Source: Candidatus Cloacimonadota bacterium
Lineage (GTDB): Bacteria; Cloacimonadota; Cloacimonadia; Cloacimonadales; TCS61
Assembly (NCBI GenBank): GCA_030445745.1
Contig: JASUTE010000001.1
Span: 62,001-126,000 of the forward strand
Direction of reading: 5' to 3'
DNA: 64,000 nt
The position numbers and the translations under genes are program-made. The notes beneath the pieces are model-generated. The model was given only the letters and a program-made list of their open reading frames with translations. It ran no database searches and was not told where the DNA came from. Of this stretch, positions 26,268 to 33,976 are shown piece after piece (position 1 is the stretch's first letter; each line of letters starts with the position of its first letter).

Positions 26268-29200
26268 CTATTTTAAAATTGCCATTTTTTTGGTTTTTTC
26301 AATAGTTTTATTACCCTTTTTAGCAATGATTTTATAGAAATAAACTCCATTTGCTAAATAAAAACCATCTTTATCTCTACAATCCCATCCCAGTACTTTT
26401 CTGGGGAATTCATGATAACCAACACCTGTTTCTAAATTTTTGAAAGTTCTAACCAAGCGGCCACTGACTGTGTAAATTTTAATGGTAACCTCATCTGCAC
26501 TATCGGTTAAGGTATAGGTAAAGCGGGTTCTTCCTTCATTATGTGAATCGATAGTTCGGGATTTTACAGGGTTGGGATAGTTGGCTATCTGGATTATATC
26601 AAATTGGTTGCTCACTACAAAACGAATAACCAATTCCTGATAATTCCCATTCACATCCGTGCAGCTTAAAGCCAGGGTATGATCGCCTTTATCCAGATTA
26701 TTCAATTGATATTTCAGAGGAACATGCACCAAATTGCCGTAAGAAAATGACTGACTGTAATCTTCCTGGGGAACTAACTGGCTGTCTAAATAGATCGCTA
26801 CAGTTTGGCTGAAAATATCTATACCATTGGCATCGGACATTGTAAATGAAATTACTCCATCTTTAGATATAAAGCCGCCGTGTGTAAATTCCTGACCTTC
26901 TACATTTGCCTCTATGGTAGGCGCTCGGCTGTCGTTATTTTGAAAAACAGAGTAGTTACCTATCATGTCTAATTCAGTTTCGATATAATTTTCCTCTGTA
27001 TTCAGCTCACCGCCAACTATAACCCATTTCTCATAGTCTGCTTGCCATCTATAAATTGCTAACTTTCCTTGTTGTGCAGCAAGCTGGGTTAATGAATCTG
27101 TTGCAGAATAATAAAATTGTAGCTGAAATTCTTTTCCTTGAGGTAAATGGCCTAAACTGTCTGCTAAAAGCTCTTCATTCATTATAGAGATTTCGTAAGC
27201 TGGCGATTCACTTTCATCAGCGAAATTTATATTAACAATATCTGGTTGATTGATAGCAGTATAACTACCTTTTTTTAGGAGTGAGAGCACGGTATTTTGC
27301 TCAAATAAGTTAGCCGGCATCTCACATACTGCATTGTTGTCTAAGCTTGTAGCTATTTGTCCTGCCGCTGTTAGTTCGAATAGGTTCAACTCTATTTGCT
27401 CGGTATTGGTCGCATTGTTGTACAGATTTGTCTCAGCAAAAGATTCACCATTTTCATTTACTATAATTTTAAAAGTTTTGTTATCGTTTAAAAGCGGTAT
27501 ATTCAAGTTTTCCCAGCGTTCCTCCATAGTTTCAAAAGAGCCAATTTGTACTGAATCCATCAATGTATTATTCATAAGATCATATAATTTTAAATAGGAA
27601 GCTGGCGCTTGATTGTCACCGCTATTTTGTATTAATACTTGGAAAACAGGGTATCCGTTTGAAGTAGAGCGACGATAATTCCTAATAACTAAATCGGGAC
27701 TTACAAAATTAATTCGCTGCAGTTCGGTTTCTGTAAGTTGTTGCTGATTGTCTATAATTTTAAAATAGTAGGAAATTTGGTTAGCATCAGTGGTAGGTGG
27801 TATTTTTTCTGTTAACTCATAGCGATTGTCTGTCACAAGTTCCATCGGGATTTCAGCATAATTAACTACATAGCAGCTAATTTCTTGAATACCGTCTTTA
27901 TCAAAGAAATCGGCACTAATATTTATGGAATCGTTTTGAGTGGGAGCGGTCGGTTCAATCTGCAAATTTACATAAGCTGTTTTGCCAACTGTGAAATTTG
28001 TACTACCCACACTTTCTCCCGTATTGCTGTATGAAAAGAGTTTTACATTTCTTTGGTAAATTGCTTCATCAATTTCAGGAACTACGAAATCTTCGTAGGT
28101 TATGGTGCTGTTTACAGCGGGTATTTCAAATGGATAAAATTGTGTAAAGGGTATTTGAACATCGTTTTCATTGTATATCCTATATTTTCCACCTATTGTT
28201 TCTGAACTCACCGCAGCCGAGAAATCCAAAGAGTCGCCCTCATTTACATTATAATCAGTTAAATCAATGTCATTTTCCTGAAGTGGTAAAGTTAATCTTA
28301 TCATGGGATCTCCCAAAAGAGCACAGCCCTGAATCAGAGCTGTGCCTACTTCTCCACTTCCATACGAACTGAAAAATTTTGCCTTGGTATAGTCGCTTAT
28401 TTCCCCTAGTGAGCGTACATTTTCATTAATAATTCCCTGATTTAAATAGTTCCCAAAATATTCATCTGCATTTTCATAGCCATATCCGGTAAAGCCCATA
28501 TGCCCAATAGCACCTTTACCGGCTTGAAGTATAAGCTCTTCACCAATACAGGAACTTTGAGGATAATTGAAAGCTGAACCATAACAGGAAAGGCTGGCAA
28601 AAAGAGGGAAGTTTTCGTTATTAAAAGTGGCAACATCGGCTTTGTTCAACAGGTTGTAGTCAGCCCAAACATATCCACCACCATGTCCCATAAATTGTAC
28701 GTATAATGTGCCATCGTTAATATTGCTAATAAGGCTGGTTGTGTTACCTCCATATTCGTCAGGAATATCATCGGTATTACAGTAGACACGCGCAATATGA
28801 TAGTCTGCTGGAATGTTGTTTTTTATAATTCTCTCCGATTGTTCGGCAAAAAAGGTACCTTCACTTGGATTACCTCCAGCGGCAAAAGTAAAGCGGCTGT
28901 GCCACAGATCGGGATAATTGGGATTTTCCAAATAATGGGTTGCTTTATCGGCCATATCGTAAATTTGCTCAGGTTCCCAAATATTTATACGGCCAATACT
29001 AACATCGCCAACAATATCGTCGCCCACTACACAGCCAAACCAGTTATCACTAGCAATTGCTCCACGCTTATTTACCCAAACATTTCTGAATGGAATAAGA
29101 TTATATCTTTCTTTTTGCTTGCGTAAATATTCATTATAATCACGTTCATCGGTAATTCCATCACCCATAAAAAGTATGTGTGAAGGTCGCTGTGCCCAAT

Positions 29201-31268
29201 TATAATAAGCAAATGATATAAAATCTTTAATTGCCTCGGCTGAGCGAATGCTATGGTTGAATTCATCGAAAATGTCTTGTAGATAAACTACTTTTGTATT
29301 GTAACCTTGCTGCTGCCAGATTTCGGCATATTGCTTAACGCCATTTCTTAAACCTTCTTCCATCTCTTCCCACATAGAATCAAATTTGAATTTTTGTGGT
29401 GTGATGATAACATAATCTGCACCATTACTGTTCAATTTCAGATTGGAAGGATAATCAGGTTGAATTTTCACAGGCTTTTTCTTATTGTTTTCCGTAACTG
29501 CGAAATATTGGATATTATCTGCAATCACACTATCTTGAAAAGTGATTTTATAAGGAGCACCACCCGCTTGATAAAACGATTCTACACGCAGATTTTCCAT
29601 ATAGCTGGACCCCAATTTATACACAGAAACATCAGGCGAACTAAAGTTTTCCAATTCGAACTGATACAAGCCATAGGGTTGGTGAATTTCAGCGTAATTA
29701 TAGTCTGGTCTCGAGAATTTCATATAATCTTTATCAGTTTTATATTCTCTCCAATAGGTCATTTCAAAATAATCAAGTAACACATGTTCTTTATCACCTA
29801 TTCCTGGAATTCCCGGCAAGCGAATATAAATAGTGTTTTGCCCATTATTCAAATATGTGTTAGGAAAACCTGAGGCATTAGCAAAAATTTGCTGACGTTG
29901 ACCACTCCATTCAATATCATCAACTAAAACCGAATTAATACCACATATGGCATGATGGTCAATTTCGTAACCCTCTGTATCAGAAAGCCCCCACACAGAA
30001 ATATTACTATAAAATTTTCGGATACCGCTATCGTGCGGATATTCCAAATTAAAAGAGGTTAAATTTAACTTAGGAGCATCTATCTTTTTCCAAAACCAAA
30101 TATCCTCTCGGAAAAAATTGGGATTATAGCCAAATTGAGCACCTAAATTATCTTTTATATTTTGTTCTTCAAAATGAATTGTTTGAGGAAAGGATTCTGG
30201 TACAACGAATTGTGATTCATCGTTTACCTGTATTCCGCCATTTTCCACAGCCATACGGCAGCCATAACCTTCATGCAAAGTGAGTTCGTAAACATTTACC
30301 GAGGAGTAATCGTCGTAGTAGGTATTTTCCCCGTGATGAATCTCACCCCAAAATTCAAAGTAATCACCTGGGTCGAAAGAACCATCGGCCTCGCCCACAA
30401 AGCGAATAGGCACAGGACCATTTTTGTCTGTTAATTGCAAAAAACGGGGATCAATAGTATCCCAATCGAATTCGAGAGAATACTCTGGATATTTTTCCCA
30501 ATAGGTGGCTAAAGAATCGGTGAGATATTGGTAGGAAATTTTATAAATTCCTTCCTCAGCTACCAGTAATTGAATGGAGTCGACTATATTTTCATTTCGA
30601 TAAGATTTTTTATTTCTATTTATTTCCTTTTCCAATCTCCATTTTTTAGAAGTTTCGTTGTTCAAACAAAAATCGCTATCTAATTGATCTATGTAGTTAT
30701 TGCTGCTACGCCAATTTTTGCTGATTGTTTTCTTGCCATGCAGAGTAAATTGAATGGTGAGTTCTTTAGCTATCTGCAAACTTTTTGTAGCAGCATTGTA
30801 TTGGAAAGGATAAATTTGGAAACTACCAAAATATCTGTCACCAATAAATGCTTTTTCTCCCAATTTTATTTTTTTTTGTGGGTAGAAAAAATTCTGTTTT
30901 TCCAGAATTGGATTGACAGCTTCAGTTTCTATTTTGTCTTCTTTGTAAATTAGTTTGGGAGCTGGCTGTATTTGTACGCCATGCTTGGTTGTTATATTTT
31001 GTTCCACAATTTGTGCCTGCATATCGCCGTTTACTGGCAGTCCTACCAAATTGGAAAAATAGGGAAGTTCAGCATATCCAGTGTGGGAAGTTTTACCGTC
31101 GGCAAGGCAGAATATTTCAGAATAATTACCTGTTTGCTCAATTTTGTATTCGGGTAGAGTAAATTTAACTGTCAATGAATTATCGGTTTCTTCTATTACT
31201 TCATAAACACTAGCTAACCCACTTGTTAGCAATAAGATGCTGAATAATACGGTAAAAAAGCGTTTCAT
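26268..31268 (-). CDS. Large C25 (gingipain/PorU-like) cysteine peptidase with FlgD-like C-terminal domain
   Basis: A secreted protein of 1666 residues (start ATG at 31268, chosen for the GGAGAAG ribosome site and because MKRFF begins the signal peptide; the upstream start at 31283 is a TTG). A long N-terminal region of about 600 residues precedes the C25 domain (about 620-1000), which has the catalytic His in VQFMGHGGG and the catalytic Cys in LFASLSCYGS, and ends with ALIQGCALLGDPMI. After it come beta-sandwich domains, including a CARDB-like one (about 1220-1290), and a FlgD-Ig-like C-terminal domain (last 95 residues), which resembles a type IX sorting domain. PorU, the sortase of the type IX system, is the best parallel. 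A secreted protease that is itself a substrate is the alternative. Confidence 0.88.
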   Translation of the reverse strand: MKRFFTVLFSILLLTSGLASVYEVIEETDNSLTVKFTLPEYKIEQTGNYSEIFCLADGKTSHTGYAELPYFSNLVGLPVNGDMQAQIVEQNITTKHGVQIQPAPKLIYKEDKIETEAVNPILEKQNFFYPQKKIKLGEKAFIGDRYFGSFQIYPFQYNAATKSLQIAKELTIQFTLHGKKTISKNWRSSNNYIDQLDSDFCLNNETSKKWRLEKEINRNKKSYRNENIVDSIQLLVAEEGIYKISYQYLTDSLATYWEKYPEYSLEFDWDTIDPRFLQLTDKNGPVPIRFVGEADGSFDPGDYFEFWGEIHHGENTYYDDYSSVNVYELTLHEGYGCRMAVENGGIQVNDESQFVVPESFPQTIHFEEQNIKDNLGAQFGYNPNFFREDIWFWKKIDAPKLNLTSFNLEYPHDSGIRKFYSNISVWGLSDTEGYEIDHHAICGINSVLVDDIEWSGQRQQIFANASGFPNTYLNNGQNTIYIRLPGIPGIGDKEHVLLDYFEMTYWREYKTDKDYMKFSRPDYNYAEIHQPYGLYQFELENFSSPDVSVYKLGSSYMENLRVESFYQAGGAPYKITFQDSVIADNIQYFAVTENNKKKPVKIQPDYPSNLKLNSNGADYVIITPQKFKFDSMWEEMEEGLRNGVKQYAEIWQQQGYNTKVVYLQDIFDEFNHSIRSAEAIKDFISFAYYNWAQRPSHILFMGDGITDERDYNEYLRKQKERYNLIPFRNVWVNKRGAIASDNWFGCVVGDDIVGDVSIGRINIWEPEQIYDMADKATHYLENPNYPDLWHSRFTFAAGGNPSEGTFFAEQSERIIKNNIPADYHIARVYCNTDDIPDEYGGNTTSLISNINDGTLYVQFMGHGGGYVWADYNLLNKADVATFNNENFPLFASLSCYGSAFNYPQSSCIGEELILQAGKGAIGHMGFTGYGYENADEYFGNYLNQGIINENVRSLGEISDYTKAKFFSSYGSGEVGTALIQGCALLGDPMIRLTLPLQENDIDLTDYNVNEGDSLDFSAAVSSETIGGKYRIYNENDVQIPFTQFYPFEIPAVNSTITYEDFVVPEIDEAIYQRNVKLFSYSNTGESVGSTNFTVGKTAYVNLQIEPTAPTQNDSINISADFFDKDGIQEISCYVVNYAEIPMELVTDNRYELTEKIPPTTDANQISYYFKIIDNQQQLTETELQRINFVSPDLVIRNYRRSTSNGYPVFQVLIQNSGDNQAPASYLKLYDLMNNTLMDSVQIGSFETMEERWENLNIPLLNDNKTFKIIVNENGESFAETNLYNNATNTEQIELNLFELTAAGQIATSLDNNAVCEMPANLFEQNTVLSLLKKGSYTAINQPDIVNINFADESESPAYEISIMNEELLADSLGHLPQGKEFQLQFYYSATDSLTQLAAQQGKLAIYRWQADYEKWVIVGGELNTEENYIETELDMIGNYSVFQNNDSRAPTIEANVEGQEFTHGGFISKDGVISFTMSDANGIDIFSQTVAIYLDSQLVPQEDYSQSFSYGNLVHVPLKYQLNNLDKGDHTLALSCTDVNGNYQELVIRFVVSNQFDIIQIANYPNPVKSRTIDSHNEGRTRFTYTLTDSADEVTIKIYTVSGRLVRTFKNLETGVGYHEFPRKVLGWDCRDKDGFYLANGVYFYKIIAKKGNKTIEKTKKMAILK

Positions 31269-31332
31269 AAATCTTCTCCACAATTTTTACTGAACCACAA
31301 ATAAGTGATTTTAATAAATCTTGGCAAGTTAT

Positions 31333-32124
31333 TTAAAAATTTTCCCATATGAATTTTAATAATTCTAAGGTTGCAAGTTGCCTTATTTTAGTGCGATTCC
31401 CTCTTAATTGTAATTTTTTATGGATCTTTTTTTCTTTGTTTGCAGCTGCGATATAAACCGTACCTACAGGTTTTTCTTTAGTGCCTCCGCTGGGCCCTGC
31501 AATTCCTGTTACAGAAGCTGCAATATCGCACTGAAAAATCTGGCGAGTACTTGTAGCCATCTGGATAGCTGTTTCTTTGCTAACAGCACCATATTTTTCT
31601 AAAGTATCTTGTGGGATCTGTAAAATTTTCTGTTTAGCTCTATTGGAATAGGCTATCACACCACCCATAAAGTACTTGGAAGCTCCACTATTGGCTGTGA
31701 TGTATGATTGTATCATGCCACCAGTACAAGATTCAGCGATAGCTATTGTTAAGTTTTTAAATTGTAATTTCTTGTGTAGTTGCCAAGCAGCATTTTCCAC
31801 TTTCTGTTCCAATTTCAGCTGTGGTTTAAGCGGTTTTGATTCCCATTTATTAGCTTTACCATGCCTTACTCCGTGTTTCTCTGGTTTTGGTTGCTGCTTT
31901 CTTTTGATGTCTCGATTTGCCTCTATCTTGATGTGTTTGTCTTCGAATCTAATTTCGTCGCCTACTTTAACTTCAAACCGGGGTTTAAGCACAGTTTCAT
32001 AGTTAACTGTTACCTTGCCTTCTTTCACTATGTTGCGAATATCGGCATATTTTTCGAATATTCCAGCTGCTTTTAATAGTTGGCCAACCTGTATCTTATC
32101 GTCTCTGTCTATCCAAAATTTCAT
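31333..32124 (-). CDS. S4 RNA-binding domain fused to a CinA C-terminal (PncC-type) domain
   Basis: A 263-residue protein. Residues 1-68 look like an S4 RNA-binding domain (QVGQLLKAAGIFEKYADIRN, VKEGKVTVN, VKVGDEIRF). A charged linker (69-105) follows, then a CinA C-terminal domain (106-263) with AIAESCTGGMIQSYI, GGVIAYSNRAKQ, the NMN amidase signature SVTGIAGPSGGTKEKPVGTV and KIRQLATLELLKF. CinA-C domains deamidate nicotinamide mononucleotide (PncC). The usual N-terminal MoCF half of CinA is missing. I do not know this fusion as a standard one. It is placed 48 nt before the C25 gene and abuts proS. Confidence 0.85.
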   Translation of the reverse strand: MKFWIDRDDKIQVGQLLKAAGIFEKYADIRNIVKEGKVTVNYETVLKPRFEVKVGDEIRFEDKHIKIEANRDIKRKQQPKPEKHGVRHGKANKWESKPLKPQLKLEQKVENAAWQLHKKLQFKNLTIAIAESCTGGMIQSYITANSGASKYFMGGVIAYSNRAKQKILQIPQDTLEKYGAVSKETAIQMATSTRQIFQCDIAASVTGIAGPSGGTKEKPVGTVYIAAANKEKKIHKKLQLRGNRTKIRQLATLELLKFIWENF

Positions 32125-33648
32125 TTAGTACGCCTTTGCGAAAATTACTCTTTTCCTGCTCGGTTTGCCACAATAAATACATTTCCCCGATTCATTTTTA
32201 GCGTCCCAAGGAATAATGCGAATGGTTACCTTAAGATCATCCTTAATTTTCTCTTCACATTCAGCATTCCCACACCAAGGTGCTAAAACAAAACCGCCGT
32301 GTATCTCCGGGTTCTCTTTATTTTTGGGAGTGAAAAATTTATAAAACTCCTCTTTGTTGTCAATGTTCTTAGTATTTTTTTCTCTAAATTCTTTCGCTTT
32401 TTGATAAATATTATGTTGGATTTCGGATAGGATCTGTGGTAATTCTTCTATAAAATTATCAATCTGCAAGCTTTGTTTATCTCGTGGTGCTTTATCTCTT
32501 CTACCCATGAAAACGGAATTTTTCTTAATATCACGAGGGCCAATTTCCAAACGAATTGGAATTCCTTTTTTTATCCACTGCCAGGTTCTTTCACCACTAG
32601 TCAGGTCGCGGTCATCTAAGCGTACGATTATCTTATTTTCATCGTAGCGAACAGTTTTTAATTTTTCTTGGAGTGTAGTGATAAACTGCATTACTTCAGT
32701 TTTTTCTTCTTCATTCCGATAAATGGGAATTATGGCTACATGAGCCGGTGCCAGTCGCGGAGGTACTACCAAACCGTTATCATCGCTATGTGCCATTATA
32801 AGAGCACCGATAAGGCGGGTGGAAACGCCCCAAGAGGTAGTCCAAGCGTATTCTTCAACACCATTTTGATTTTGGAATTTTATATTGGAAGCTTTGGAAA
32901 AATTTTGTCCTAAAAAGTGGGAAGTACCGGCTTGTAATGCCTTTTTATCTTGCATCATAGCTTCAATAGAAAAAGTATGTAAAGCACCTGGAAATCTTTC
33001 CGATTCTGTTTTCTCACCTTTTATTACAGGAATAGCTAAATAATCTTCAGCAAATTTAGCATAGATGTCCAGCATCTTTTTGGTTTCTATATATGCTTCT
33101 TCTTCGGTGGCATGCACGGTGTGGCCTTCTTGCCATAAAAATTCTGTTGTGCGTAAAAATAGGCGAGTCCTTAGTTCCCAACGTACCACATTTGCCCATT
33201 GGTTTATCAACAAAGGAAGATCACGGTAAGAATTCACCCATTTGCTAAAGGAAGCTCCGATAATGGTTTCGCTGGTAGGACGCACAATAAGTTCTTCTCC
33301 TAGTTTGCCCGCCGGCCTCAGCCCACCCTTGCCATCGTCTTCCAAACGTGAATGGGTAACAACTGCACACTCTTTGGCAAAGCCTTCCACATGTTCAGCT
33401 TCTTTTTCAAAATAACTCTTGGGAATAAATAACGGAAAATATGCATTCACATGTCCAGTTTCTTTGAACATATCATCCAAATTACGCTGAATATTTTCCC
33501 AAATCGTATAACCCCACGGTTTTATCACCATGCAGCCTCGCACTTCACTATTTTCTGCCAAATCAGCAGCCATTATCACTTGCTGATACCAGGTAGGATA
33601 ATCTTCCTCTCGGGTAGGATTTATCGCTGTTCTTGACTTTTTAGCCAT
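32125..33648 (-). CDS. proS: Prolyl-tRNA synthetase, archaeal/eukaryote-like type
   Basis: A 507-residue ProRS of the shorter archaeal/eukaryotic-like class, without the editing insertion of the E. coli enzyme. Visible: the class II motif 2 region (FLRTTEFLWQEGHT), RPTSETIIGASFSKWV, motif 3 (GVSTRLIGALIMAHSDDNGL) and a C-terminal zinc-binding part (CGNAECEE, KCIYCGKPS). The ORF could begin at 33660, but the ATG at 33648 is preceded by GGGAG. It heads the large leftward operon. A promoter is suggested at 33706-33680. Confidence 0.94.
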   Translation of the reverse strand: MAKKSRTAINPTREEDYPTWYQQVIMAADLAENSEVRGCMVIKPWGYTIWENIQRNLDDMFKETGHVNAYFPLFIPKSYFEKEAEHVEGFAKECAVVTHSRLEDDGKGGLRPAGKLGEELIVRPTSETIIGASFSKWVNSYRDLPLLINQWANVVRWELRTRLFLRTTEFLWQEGHTVHATEEEAYIETKKMLDIYAKFAEDYLAIPVIKGEKTESERFPGALHTFSIEAMMQDKKALQAGTSHFLGQNFSKASNIKFQNQNGVEEYAWTTSWGVSTRLIGALIMAHSDDNGLVVPPRLAPAHVAIIPIYRNEEEKTEVMQFITTLQEKLKTVRYDENKIIVRLDDRDLTSGERTWQWIKKGIPIRLEIGPRDIKKNSVFMGRRDKAPRDKQSLQIDNFIEELPQILSEIQHNIYQKAKEFREKNTKNIDNKEEFYKFFTPKNKENPEIHGGFVLAPWCGNAECEEKIKDDLKVTIRIIPWDAKNESGKCIYCGKPSRKRVIFAKAY

Positions 33649-33677
33649 CTTCACTCCCATCTACATTTATTGAAATC

Positions 33678-33706
33678 TAAAGTTTAAAATTGTACTTCTT
33701 TGTCAA
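33678..33706 (-). promoter_or_regulatory. Possible promoter of proS
   Basis: A TTGACA box (minus strand, 33706-33701) lies about 55 nt before the proS start. The downstream -10 is poor: TAAACT at 14 nt spacing or TTAGAT at 20 nt. It is listed because perfect TTGACA boxes recur in intergenic gaps in this window. Confidence 0.3.
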
Positions 33707-33720
33707 ACGAAAATACAGAA

Positions 33721-33876
33721 TTAACTAATTTTAACTAAGTTAATTATTTTCTTCTTAATAGCCTTTTTTATGCCATTCCTACTGGGAATATACTCAGCAA
33801 AAATATTGCGAGCATAATCGCATAAGCGGATTTCACCTATATTATTGGGTACGATATGTGTATTTTGAATTTTCAT
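33721..33876 (-). pseudogene. N-terminal remnant of an RluA-family pseudouridine synthase (51 codons)
   Basis: An ATG at 33876 with a GGAG ribosome site opens a 51-codon frame that ends at TAA 33721-33723. The peptide begins MKIQNTHIVPNNIGEIRL and continues with a Ser-Arg-Asn-Gly-Ile-Lys-Lys-Ala-Ile-Lys stretch. This looks like the S4-type N-terminus of RluA-like synthases of Bacteroidota. The catalytic domain is absent: only about 70 nt separate the stop from proS. It is probably the stump of a deleted gene; a small independent S4-like protein is the other possibility. Confidence 0.5.
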
Positions 33877-33933
33877 TTTTCTCCACTAGTAGTTTTGCAG
33901 GCAAATAAAAATATGCCAAAAGTTTGTTTTATT

Positions 33934-33961
33934 TTGACATTTTTTCCAAATTTACCAATAT
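33934..33961 (+). promoter_or_regulatory. Promoter candidate for the FG-GAP protein gene
   Basis: TTGACA (33934-33939), a 16-nt spacer and CAATAT (33956-33961), followed by a GGAGG ribosome site (33968-33972) just upstream of the ATG at 33977. The -10 is weak (three of six), and the leader would be very short. Confidence 0.35.
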
Positions 33962-33976
33962 TTTCCCGGAGGCATT

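Noticed and set aside
25233-31268. A complete type IX secretion system
   Set aside because: Only a PorU-like peptidase and a PorV-like barrel are present. PorK, L, M, N and SprA are not in the window, so a full system cannot be claimed.
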